From contig JARGOF010000050.1 in NCBI GenBank assembly GCA_029212415.1, forward strand, positions 1,871 to 41,948: a stretch of DNA of 40,078 bases, in the 5' to 3' direction. Below, piece after piece: positions 17,472 to 24,520 of the stretch. The notes beneath the pieces were generated by a model. It had not been told where the DNA came from and searched no databases. It worked only from the letters and a program-made list of their open reading frames with translations. Made by a program: the position numbers and the translations under genes. Source of the stretch: Rhizobiaceae bacterium. GTDB taxonomy: Bacteria > Pseudomonadota > Alphaproteobacteria > Rhizobiales > Rhizobiaceae. Numbering within the stretch: position 1 is the first letter of the stretch; each line of letters begins with the position of its first letter.

Positions 17472-17945
17472 ATGAACCCCGTTTTCCCGCCGCTGAGACG
17501 CTTCAGCGTCCACCTTGTATTCTTGCTGATCGTCCAGCTTGTCAGTGTCCAGGCGACACTGGCCCAGAGCAACTACCTTGAGATCGTAACAGACAAGGGC
17601 AGTCGCGTTTTTACCGTCGAACTGGCTTTAAGTGATGCGGAACGGTCGGTCGGCCTGATGAACCGTGTACAGATGGATGCAGGTGCCGGCATGCTGTTTC
17701 GCTTTGATCGTGAGCAGCGGGCAATGATGTGGATGAAAAACACACTGATCCCCCTGGATATGCTGTTCATTCGCGCCGATGGGGTCGTGGCGGATATTCA
17801 TCATAATGCCGTACCGCATTCTGAAGACATCATCCGCGCCAGCCAGCCGGTTCTTTATGTTCTGGAACTCAACGGCGGCATGGCGAAGAAAATCGGCGCA
17901 AAAATCGGTGATCGGGTATTTCATCCCATCATCGGGAAGCCGTAA
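17472..17945 (+). CDS. Secreted DUF192-family protein
   Basis: A 157-residue protein with an N-terminal signal peptide (basic RRF, hydrophobic VHLVFLLIVQLVSVQA, cleavage near TLAQ-S) and a DUF192 domain covering the rest: SDAERSVGLMNR, MLFRF, and the hallmark MMWMKNTLIPLDMLFI. DUF192 folds are small beta proteins of unsettled function, in the periplasm or on the membrane. AGGAG lies about 11 bases before the ATG at 17472; a TTG immediately upstream is also in frame. It follows the cold-shock gene and precedes tRNA-Pro, as in many Rhizobiales. Confidence 0.9.
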   Translation: MNPVFPPLRRFSVHLVFLLIVQLVSVQATLAQSNYLEIVTDKGSRVFTVELALSDAERSVGLMNRVQMDAGAGMLFRFDREQRAMMWMKNTLIPLDMLFIRADGVVADIHHNAVPHSEDIIRASQPVLYVLELNGGMAKKIGAKIGDRVFHPIIGKP

Positions 17946-18191
17946 AGTGATTCTGCTGCACTGACGGTCCAGCGCATCGCATAGCTGATCCAATCAAATC
18001 ACCAGGATGAACGCATTGCTTCGGCGTTACAATTTGGCGCAGGGCAGGGGTGTTTTCGGGGCCGTCATGCGACTTTTGGCAGGTTCAGTGGCTGTTCGGT
18101 TGGTTTGTTTTCATTTTATCCATATTAATCCATTTTTCCTCTTGCGGAATTCCGGCTAACAGCTTAGGCAATCCAAGCCTTCAAGGCACGT

Positions 18192-18268
<77 letters not shown>

Positions 18269-18323
18269 ATATACGCACAGCGAGCTGCGATCGCTGAGCA
18301 ACCTGATTTGGGAGTAGCTGGCC

Positions 18324-18629
18324 ATGTCCGCGAAAATCTATCGCCCGGCGAGAACAGCGATGCAATCGGGCAAAGCCAAGACCCATCAATGGATTCTCGA
18401 GCACGACCAGGAGGTTGCGCGCACCATTGATCCGATCATGGGATACACCTCCTCAAGCGACATGAAACAGCAGGTCCGTCTCAGCTTCGATACGCGTGAA
18501 GACGCGATCAGCTATGCCGAACGCAATGGCATTGCCTATCGTGTCATTGAACCGCATGAACCCAAACGCAATCGTCTGGTCTATTCCGATAATTTTCGCT
18601 ATGACCGTCGTCAGCCCTGGACGCATTAA
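18324..18629 (+). CDS. NDUFS4-like complex I accessory subunit
   Basis: A 101-residue protein of the ETC complex I subunit conserved region family (mitochondrial NDUFS4/18-kDa homologue), an accessory subunit on the NADH-oxidising arm of complex I in alphaproteobacteria. Seen: AKIYRPARTAMQSGKAKTHQW, MGYTSSSDMKQQVRLSFDT, then EDAISYAERNGIAYRV and the C-terminal YSDNFRYDRRQPWTH. The tail motif and length match the bacterial family. It sits between tRNA-Pro and tRNA-Arg, a conserved placement. GGGAG lies about ten bases upstream of the ATG. Confidence 0.93.
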   Translation: MSAKIYRPARTAMQSGKAKTHQWILEHDQEVARTIDPIMGYTSSSDMKQQVRLSFDTREDAISYAERNGIAYRVIEPHEPKRNRLVYSDNFRYDRRQPWTH

Positions 18630-18645
18630 ACGCCTATAAAATACA

Positions 18646-18722
18646 GGCCCCTTAGCTCAGCTGGATAGAGCACCGGCCTTCTAAGCCGGTTGTCGTTGGT
18701 TCGAATCCAACAGGGGTCACCA
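18646..18722 (+). tRNA. tRNA-Arg (TCT), island integration site
   Basis: Cloverleaf with acceptor GGCCCCT/AGGGGTC, D arm TAGCTCAGCTGGATAGAGC, anticodon stem CCGGC/GCCGG with loop CTTCTAA (anticodon TCT) and T arm TTGGTTCGAATCCAA, CCA encoded. The stretch from the anticodon stem to the T loop (18675-18702) is repeated at 25832-25859, marking this gene as a recombination target. Confidence 0.97.
18675..18702 (+). repeat. att-like repeat, left copy (inside tRNA-Arg)
   Basis: 28 bp from the anticodon stem to the T loop, including AAGCCGGTTGTCGTTGG. It matches 25832-25859 at 27 of 28 positions; the difference is T18682, the third anticodon base. Confidence 0.75.
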
Positions 18723-18852
18723 TTCTCTCCTCGGTCCATACCGGACACATGGTTTATTTGCTATTCCGATCACATCGTTGACACTTTTTCCCGTGTGAAC
18801 GGATTGGGGGCAGGCCAGTATCAGCTCCTGTATCTCCGGCATGCCTGATTGC

Positions 18853-19230
18853 CTATCCCGCCTTTGGCAGTTTCGCGGCCTTGCGCAGTGCATCATTGAT
18901 TCGGCTTTGCCAGCCCGAACCGGTCGACTTGAAATATTTGATGACATCTGCATCCAGCCGTATACTGACAGGCTGTTTCGGGTTGTTCGATCTCGGCCTG
19001 CCCAATGATGTGGCGGGTTGTCTGGCAAACAGGTCATCGGCAGGCGGGTTGTCAGGATCCGCCAGGGCATCGGCCGTAATTGCGGCGTCTTCCTCATCCG
19101 TCATTATATCTAACGCTTTTCGGGCGCGCTGCAGAGCTCTTTGTGTGTTCGCCTTGGTGCTGTGGCTCTGTTCCTTGCTTTTCGGTTTCTGGACTGATTT
19201 CATTTCTGAGGCCTGCCTATCCTTCGACAT
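18853..19230 (-). CDS. brnA: BrnA-type antitoxin
   Basis: A 125-residue antitoxin of the BrnT/BrnA type II system. The family core is clear: DEEDAAITADALADPDNPP, then a short loop and the ribbon-helix-helix DNA-binding region PVSIRLDADVIKYF followed by GSGWQSRINDALRKAA. The basic N-terminal 35 residues are variable in the family. BrnA neutralises BrnT by direct binding and represses the operon. The gene follows brnT and overlaps it by 14 bases, the usual toxin-first order. ATG at 19230 is used; an ATG at 19203 (MKSVQK) is also possible. Confidence 0.92.
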   Translation of the reverse strand: MSKDRQASEMKSVQKPKSKEQSHSTKANTQRALQRARKALDIMTDEEDAAITADALADPDNPPADDLFARQPATSLGRPRSNNPKQPVSIRLDADVIKYFKSTGSGWQSRINDALRKAAKLPKAG

Positions 19231-19507
19231 AGCGTTTTATCTCTCTTTTGTTTGCCTTGCGCAGTGATATGATCCGCAGTAGGTCATCGCGCATCGTGAA
19301 AACAATGACGTGCATGCGTTCGCCGACAAAGCCGAGGCCGACATAGCGGATTTCTCCATAATCTGCGCGGTCATCTTCGACAATCAATGCGCTATCAAAT
19401 TCAAACGCTTGCGCAATCTCGAAGCCAAAACCGCGAAGGTTTTTGTTGGCATCGCTCTTTGCTGGGTCGAAAGACTGCTTCAGAGTGTTGAGCGAAGCGT
19501 TTCTCAT
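19217..19507 (-). CDS. brnT: BrnT-type ribonuclease toxin
   Basis: A 96-residue toxin; BrnT proteins are RelE-fold ribonucleases that stop translation. Family landmarks: SFDPAKSDANKNLRGFGFE, IVEDDRADYGEIRYVGLG, VIVFTMRD and the C-terminal RIISLRKANKREIKRYVE, whose Arg/Lys/Glu residues correspond to the catalytic face. The N terminus (MRNASLNTLKQ) is about ten residues longer than usual. All core parts are intact, so it is probably functional. Two palindromes sit immediately upstream and suggest autoregulation. Confidence 0.92.
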   Translation of the reverse strand: MRNASLNTLKQSFDPAKSDANKNLRGFGFEIAQAFEFDSALIVEDDRADYGEIRYVGLGFVGERMHVIVFTMRDDLLRIISLRKANKREIKRYVEG

Positions 19508-19515
19508 GTCGTTAA

Positions 19516-19567
19516 TGTATATACAGAAAAGACGTCTTTCAAGTTATTATTGTATATACAGAAAAGA
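19516..19567 (-). promoter_or_regulatory. Paired palindromic operators and promoter of brnTA
   Basis: The perfect palindrome TGTATATACA occurs at 19516-19525 and again at 19551-19560, each followed by GAAAAGA, so 17 bases are repeated at 35-bp spacing. The nearer copy is nine bases upstream of the brnT ATG. Read toward brnT, TTGAAA lies 15 bases before TATACA of the nearer palindrome, so that operator would overlap the -10 region. BrnA binding here is the natural inference. Confidence 0.7.
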
Positions 19568-19749
19568 GATCCTGAGGCGCGCAGGCTTTACGCAAGTCAG
19601 ATCATCCTCTCGCGGACACCTCAATTGTGATGGAGCGAAATCATGGCTCAGTGATTGTCTCAGAGCCATGCGATACTTGCTGATGGGCAAGGCCGACCAG
19701 GCAAATTCGACCACTCTATGTAAGCAATATGCATGCCCAAAACTTTTGA

Positions 19750-20440
19750 GCCATTACATCGGTGGGCGAAAACATTGCGGCGATGGATATGCTGAATTGG
19801 AAACGCTGGATTTCAAGAGCATAGAGCAGATCCGGCAGTATGCCGCGCGCCGCATGGTGCGGATATCGCGAGGTTGGCTGCTGGTGTTCTGCACAACGGA
19901 AGGCGTTGCGCCCTGGCCTGATGCAATCGAGGCGGCGGGTGGCAAAAAAAATGAACCTGCTATTGGATCAAGCCGGACGCCACGCCGCAATTCAACGGGC
20001 AGGGGCCGGCGATGGCGGGTGAAATGTTTGTTGCCGCTTGGTGCGGCCCTGGACATGCGAAAAAGAACGCGGGCGGTAAGCGCGGTGTCTACACGTTTTG
20101 CACGAACAATTCACAGCGCGACGGGCGGTACCCGACTGAAAAGCCGGTCGACCTGATGCGCGCGCTGGTGCGGGATTTCTCCGGTCCTGACGATCTGATT
20201 TTGGATCCGTTCATGGGTAGCGGAACGAATGGAGTTGCCAGCCTGTTGGAGGGTCGCATATTTGCCGGTTTCAAGAAAATGCAAAACCATTTCGATGTTG
20301 CAACACAGCGCTTTGAATGTACGGTGACACAAGCCGGACCGGTGGTGCGTAGGGCACAAAAGCAATCAACTTATGCCGGCGATCATGGTCCGCTGTTTGA
20401 GGGGGGGGATGTCAGTTGGTGTGTACATACATATCTTTGA
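19750..20440 (+). pseudogene. Remnant phage-type DNA (N4/N6) methyltransferase
   Basis: Two frames together spell the C-terminal two-thirds of a DNA-modification methylase. The first (about 19750-19945) has GRKHCGDGYAEL and RISRGWLLVFCTTEGVAPW; the second (from about 19960) has WIKPDATPQFNGQGPAMAGE, then YPTEKPVDLMRALVRDF and the AdoMet-binding LDPFMGSGTNGVASLLEGR. The join is an eight-A run at 19947-19954, a typical frameshift site. The N-terminal part with the expected DPPY catalytic motif is missing, so it is both truncated and frameshifted. The 3' end overlaps the opposing pentapeptide-like gene by 29 bases. Such enzymes are common in alphaproteobacterial prophages. Confidence 0.75.
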
Positions 20441-21452
20441 TGCGGTTCGCGTATTCAGTTTCAGAAAGTGCGGCAAGTTTGGTTCTGAATTGATCGTGAT
20501 AAATGTTTGTTGGTGGTTCGACATCCCGAAAAAAGCAGTTCACAAAAGTTATTTCGTTCTCCATGAATGCGGTTGGAAAAACACTACAACTTGTAAAGTC
20601 GCATCCGAAGAAATGAGCCTGGGAATTACGGTCTAGGAACATGGGAAGATGTTGGATTCGCGAGTTCTCTATTATAACCCTTTTGGAGAGATATACACTT
20701 CCACCGATAATACTATCTTTTATGCGTGCATTCTCAAAGTGAGACCCATTAACATCATTAATCGTTACACATTGGAAAAATCCACCTATATAGCTAATTC
20801 CAGTTATATTCTCGAAAAATCTCGTCGTAACACCACTATTTATGAAACGCACATCTTTCACAGGAATTGTTGTTTTGTTGCGATTGCAGTAAAATTCCAT
20901 CCAATTCAACGTATTTACAATATATGCCGGTCTCTTTTCGGTGCATTCCTGCCCTTCAATGATAGATACAAGCAATTGTCGGGCTGCAGACGCATATGTA
21001 CTGCTGTTATCCTCGCCAAGTGTTGTCAGAAACGAGACCGCTGTTTGGCGCTTGTTTTCATCGCTCAAATCGAGCAATGCAGCAGATCGCTCCAGCAAAT
21101 CGACATGGTTACTTTCCGTCGTGATCTTCATTTGATCCAATGTCAGCTGCAATTGTTTGTCTGTGCGCGCACCTTGTTTTGCTGCTTCATCCGCCTGTTT
21201 GTGCGCCGTATAGGAGCGCCAGATGGCCAAAGGCAGCCCGATCACACCCACTGCCAAAAGGCCCATATTCCGAACGACACCGGAGCGGAAGGCAATCTCT
21301 TCAGCATTGCTGCCGGCAAAAATCCAAGTCCAGATTTCGATGCCGATCACTGCCACCAGCAAGACCGCAACAGCAATGAGCCCGGGAGAAAGCGTCTTCG
21401 CGGCCTCGCTGTATGCCGGCTTGGATTGCGGTTCATTCATGGTTTGCACCAT
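20412..21452 (-). CDS. Two-TM protein with coiled coil and pentapeptide-like beta-helix
   Basis: A 346-residue inner-membrane protein. Two membrane segments are visible at about 24-46 (LIAVAVLLVAVIGIEIWTW) and 62-78 (MGLLAVGVIGLPLAIW), then a polar, probably coiled-coil region (80-125, HKQADEAAKQGARTDKQLQ), a helical region with LLERSAALLDLSDENKRQTA, and from about 200 to 310 an irregular pentapeptide-like series (RFINSG, HFENARIKDS, HFFGCDFTSC, TFVNCFFRDV). The layout matches a family of two-TM pentapeptide proteins often found in accessory DNA; function unknown. The ATG at 21452 has GGAAG eight bases upstream; the frame runs on to 21536. The 3' half is distinctly AT-rich compared with neighbours, suggesting transfer. 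It lies between two broken methyltransferase genes. Confidence 0.75.
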   Translation of the reverse strand: MVQTMNEPQSKPAYSEAAKTLSPGLIAVAVLLVAVIGIEIWTWIFAGSNAEEIAFRSGVVRNMGLLAVGVIGLPLAIWRSYTAHKQADEAAKQGARTDKQLQLTLDQMKITTESNHVDLLERSAALLDLSDENKRQTAVSFLTTLGEDNSSTYASAARQLLVSIIEGQECTEKRPAYIVNTLNWMEFYCNRNKTTIPVKDVRFINSGVTTRFFENITGISYIGGFFQCVTINDVNGSHFENARIKDSIIGGSVYLSKRVIIENSRIQHLPMFLDRNSQAHFFGCDFTSCSVFPTAFMENEITFVNCFFRDVEPPTNIYHDQFRTKLAALSETEYANRIKDMYVHTN

Positions 21453-21496
21453 AGGCACAACTTCCGGTAATTGACAATTCAGTCTAACGGCATCCG

Positions 21497-21720
21497 GTGT
21501 GCTACGGCATGACGCTCCGGTTTCCCCACAAGTCACCTGCCAATCGCGATGAAGAGATAATCATCGATCTGTTCGCGGGCGGTGGTGGCGTTTCGACCGG
21601 CATTGAAATCGCGCTGGGGCGCTCGCCGGATTATGCCATCAACAAATCGGGTCCGTCGCTGATGATGCACGACGCGAACGACATGGAAACGGTGCATTTG
21701 CAGAAAAACATTGTCCGGCG
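21497..21720 (+). pseudogene. N-terminal remnant of a C5-cytosine DNA methyltransferase
   Basis: About 70 residues keep the start of a phage-type Dcm enzyme: EEIIIDLFAGGGGVSTGIEI (motif I, AdoMet binding), ALGRSPDYAINKSGPSLMMHDAN and ETVHLQKNI. Homology fades after about 21720, and the catalytic PC motif IV and the target-recognition domain are absent, although the frame itself stays open to 21973. It is on the same strand as the upstream methylase remnant, consistent with a former adjacent pair. The 210 bases from 21720 to the uspA start look like eroded DNA with no recognised gene. Confidence 0.7.
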
Positions 21721-21929
21721 CATGGTCAAATCACGTCTCTGGCTGCCAGGACACCCGACTTTGTTGCGTCACCCACCAATTGTTAACAGCCAGCGCGCAC
21801 CGAATTCGAAAGAAACGTGGCGATCCACCCTGGATGCGCCTAGTGTGTCAAAAGGTGATCCAAATGGGGAATGCCGGATAACAGCATCGGCGACAATCGA
21901 GCCGATCGAATACAGTACGGGGAGAGCCA

Positions 21930-22346
21930 ATGTACACCAAAATAATGGTACCTGTGGATCTTGCACACGCTGACAAGCTGTCGCTCGCATTGGACACGGC
22001 CGCAAAACTATCGAAACTCTATAACGCACCGGTGACCTATGTCGGCGTGACGGCGTCAACGCCCGGTCCACTGGGACATAACCCGGCGGAATACGATCAG
22101 AAGCTTGCAGGTTTTGTTGCCGAGCAGGCCAAGACCCACGGCATCGAGGCAGATGGCAAGACCGTGGTCAGTCATGATCCGGCAGTCGATCTCGATGACG
22201 CGCTGATCAAGACGGCGCGCGAAACCCAATGCGATCTGATCGTTATGGCGACGCATATTCCCAATGTCGCCGATCATTTCTGGCCGTCCAACGGTGGCCG
22301 GCTTGCGACCCATACGCATGCATCTGTCTTTCTCGTCCGCGGCTAA
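21930..22346 (+). CDS. Universal stress protein (UspA family), TeaD-like
   Basis: A 138-residue single-domain Usp with MYTKIMVPVDLAHADKLSLAL at the N terminus and TQCDLIVMATHIPN then THTHASVFLVRG at the end. The usual ATP-binding pattern G-x2-G-x9-G-S/T is not conserved: the region reads ATHIPNVADHFWPSNGGRLATH, so nucleotide binding may differ. It resembles Usp proteins encoded beside osmolyte transporters (TeaD next to TeaABC). The BCCT gene follows 54 bases downstream on the same strand, so it may tune that carrier. GGGGAGA precedes the ATG. Confidence 0.88.
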   Translation: MYTKIMVPVDLAHADKLSLALDTAAKLSKLYNAPVTYVGVTASTPGPLGHNPAEYDQKLAGFVAEQAKTHGIEADGKTVVSHDPAVDLDDALIKTARETQCDLIVMATHIPNVADHFWPSNGGRLATHTHASVFLVRG

Positions 22347-22400
22347 GCGCACGTCGGCGATACTTGCAGCAACAAACAAACCTGAGCGGGAGGACACACC

Positions 22401-24023
22401 ATGAGTGACACCAGCGGACAGGGTATTCCGGACCCGGAAGGCCCAAGTAACATGATCGACACCGAATACGAGGTTGGTCAGGACAATATTTCCATGTCAA
22501 TGGGGCCTTTTGGCCTCGACATCCACAATCCGGTTTTTGCGATCTCCGGATTGAGCATCGTCGCTTTTGTCTTCTTCACCCTGGCCTTCCAGGACAGTGC
22601 CGGTGCAGCCTTCAACGATCTGCGCAACTGGTTGACCGGGACTTTCGACTGGTTCTTCCTCACTGCGGCCAATATTTTCGTCCTGTTGTGCCTGTTCCTG
22701 ATTGTCTCGCCCTACGGCAAGGTCCGGATCGGCGGCAAGGACGCGACCCCGGACTATTCCTATACCGGCTGGTTTGCGATGCTGTTTGCCGCCGGCATGG
22801 GCATCGGGCTGATGTTTTACGGCGTGTCGGAGCCGATCTCGCACTTCTCCTCCTCTTTCGCCGACAACGCCGGCACGCCCGAAAGCTGGGCACCGCTTGG
22901 CGGGGCAGCGGGCGACGCGGTCGAGGCGCGCAATCTCGGCATGGCGGCGACGATTTTCCACTGGGGCCTGCACCCCTGGGCAATTTACGCCATCGTCGCA
23001 CTGGCACTGGCGTTGTTTTCCTACAACAAAGGACTGCCGCTGACCATGCGGTCGGTGTTCTACCCGATCTTCGGTGAGCGCATCTGGGGCTGGACCGGGC
23101 ACATCATCGACATCCTGGCGGTGTTCGCCACGCTGTTCGGGCTCGCCACCTCGCTGGGTTTCGGCGCAGAACAGGCCAATGCCGGCCTCAACCACCTCTT
23201 CGGCGTTCCGATCAATGACGTTTCCAAGGTTCTGCTGATCGTCGCGATTACCGGCGTCGCACTGATGTCGGTCGTTGCTGGCCTCGATGCGGGGGTCAAA
23301 CGGCTGTCCGAGATCAATATGATGCTGGCCGCCTTGCTGCTGGTCTTCGTGCTCATCGTCGGACCGACAGTGGCGATTTTCACCGGCTTCTTCCACAATC
23401 TCTACGAATATGTCCGCTATCTGCCCGAACTATCCAATCCGTTCGGACGTGACGATGACAATTTCCGTCAGGGCTGGACGGCATTCTACTGGGCCTGGTG
23501 GATCTCCTGGTCACCGTTTGTCGGCATGTTCATCGCCCGCGTCAGTCGCGGCCGTTCCGTGCGCGAGTTTCTCGTCTGCGTACTGCTCATCCCGTCGATC
23601 GTCTCGGTGTTCTGGATGACGGTATTCGGTGGCACCGCGATCACCCAGCTGGTCAATGACGGCTACCAGCTCGTCGTCGATTCTCCACTGGAGTTGAAGC
23701 TGTTTGCCATGCTTGAAGGCCTGCCGCTGCAACAGATCACCTCGTTCATCGCCATCGTGCTGGTGATCGTCTTCTTCGTTACCTCGTCCGATTCCGGGTC
23801 GCTGGTCATCGACACGATCACCGCCGGCGGCAAGATCGATGCGCCGGTGCCTCAGCGCATATTCTGGGCAAGTTTTGAGGGACTGGTCGCTATTGCGCTG
23901 CTGCTGGGCGGCGGACTGGGGGCGCTGCAGGCGATGGCTGTCTCGACGGGCTTCCCGTTCACCATCATCCTGCTGCTCGCCTGTTTCGCGATCCTCAAGG
24001 GACTGCACAGCGAACCACGCTGA
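22401..24023 (+). CDS. BCCT-family betaine/choline/carnitine transporter
   Basis: A 540-residue inner-membrane carrier with about 12 membrane segments that takes up trimethylammonium osmolytes such as glycine betaine. Diagnostic segments: the glycine-rich AAGMGIGLMFYGVSEPISHF (unwound TM3 region; GMGIG as in Na+-coupled BetP), TIFHWGLHPWAIYAI, and the family signature WAWWISWSPFVGMFIARVSR followed by GRSVREF. The N terminus (about 45 residues) is polar and acidic; the C-terminal tail is very short, lacking the long osmosensing tail of BetP. GAGCGGGAGGA precedes the ATG. Codons are noticeably more GC-rich at third positions than in most of the window. The exact substrate is unknown. Confidence 0.93.
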   Translation: MSDTSGQGIPDPEGPSNMIDTEYEVGQDNISMSMGPFGLDIHNPVFAISGLSIVAFVFFTLAFQDSAGAAFNDLRNWLTGTFDWFFLTAANIFVLLCLFLIVSPYGKVRIGGKDATPDYSYTGWFAMLFAAGMGIGLMFYGVSEPISHFSSSFADNAGTPESWAPLGGAAGDAVEARNLGMAATIFHWGLHPWAIYAIVALALALFSYNKGLPLTMRSVFYPIFGERIWGWTGHIIDILAVFATLFGLATSLGFGAEQANAGLNHLFGVPINDVSKVLLIVAITGVALMSVVAGLDAGVKRLSEINMMLAALLLVFVLIVGPTVAIFTGFFHNLYEYVRYLPELSNPFGRDDDNFRQGWTAFYWAWWISWSPFVGMFIARVSRGRSVREFLVCVLLIPSIVSVFWMTVFGGTAITQLVNDGYQLVVDSPLELKLFAMLEGLPLQQITSFIAIVLVIVFFVTSSDSGSLVIDTITAGGKIDAPVPQRIFWASFEGLVAIALLLGGGLGALQAMAVSTGFPFTIILLLACFAILKGLHSEPR

Positions 24024-24027
24024 CGAG

Positions 24028-24053
24028 AAGGGCCGCCATTGCTGGCTGCCCTT
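24028..24053 (+). terminator. Terminator-like hairpin after BCCT gene
   Basis: AAGGGC/GCCCTT arms (24028-24033, 24048-24053) with inner GCC/GGC pairs form a stem five bases after the BCCT stop codon. A T-run is absent. Confidence 0.5.
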
Positions 24054-24144
24054 ATCTCACGCCGTGGCGGTAGCGAGCGGACACTGGTCGCGAACCGTTA
24101 GGGTCAGCTGTTTTTTCGCCACTATGCACGTCGTTTCGCTTGCC

Positions 24145-24173
24145 CGTACCTTAAGGTACGCGCTTCGCGTACC
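24145..24173. repeat. Overlapping palindromes with alternative pairing
   Basis: CGTACCTTAAGGTACG (24145-24160) is a perfect 16-bp palindrome. Its right arm also pairs in GGTACGCG-CTT-CGCGTACC (24155-24173), an eight-pair hairpin. The two folds are mutually exclusive. Confidence 0.6.
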
Positions 24174-24226
24174 AACTTGATCCTGACCAAAAAACAACCG
24201 GCAGAGTGAAGCAATGCAAGCAAGAC

Positions 24227-24244
24227 ATGCTCCAAAGGGAGCAT
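24227..24244. repeat. Inverted repeat
   Basis: ATGCTCC-AAAG-GGAGCAT is a perfect seven-pair hairpin about 280 bases upstream of the MFS gene; role unknown. Confidence 0.45.
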
Positions 24245-24520
24245 TCGGCGCATTTTACAAACCTCTGCTTTTATCTTGATCACGCAAAACAGCGTTTGGC
24301 GCGCAGTGGATGTGGTCACTTTGTAGCCCCCATCAAGGCACATAGCATGCGTGGCCACCAAAGGAAAAGTGATCAGAAACAGAGCTATTAGTTACCAGAA
24401 AAGCAATGATTGGCATCTCGCCATTCACGTTTGGGTATGACAGATAAAGACGTCACTGCGCGGAATACATCTGAAACAATTTTTGTTTTCGCCGGATCAC
24501 CGAAAACAGGACATATTGCA

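Larger units (their letters stand above)
24024..24520. other. Structured intergenic region between BCCT and MFS genes
   Basis: About 500 bases without a credible gene. It contains a hairpin right after the BCCT stop (24028-24053), overlapping palindromes at 24145-24173 and a seven-pair hairpin at 24227-24244. Sequences GTTTTTTCG (about 24111) and CCAAAAAAC (about 24188) form longer flanking arms around the central palindromes. This density suggests a non-coding repeat element or a regulated leader. Confidence 0.5.

Noticed and set aside
24122-24361. 79-codon minus-strand frame in the BCCT-MFS gap
   Set aside because: It reads through palindromic DNA, lacks a ribosome site and resembles no family I know.
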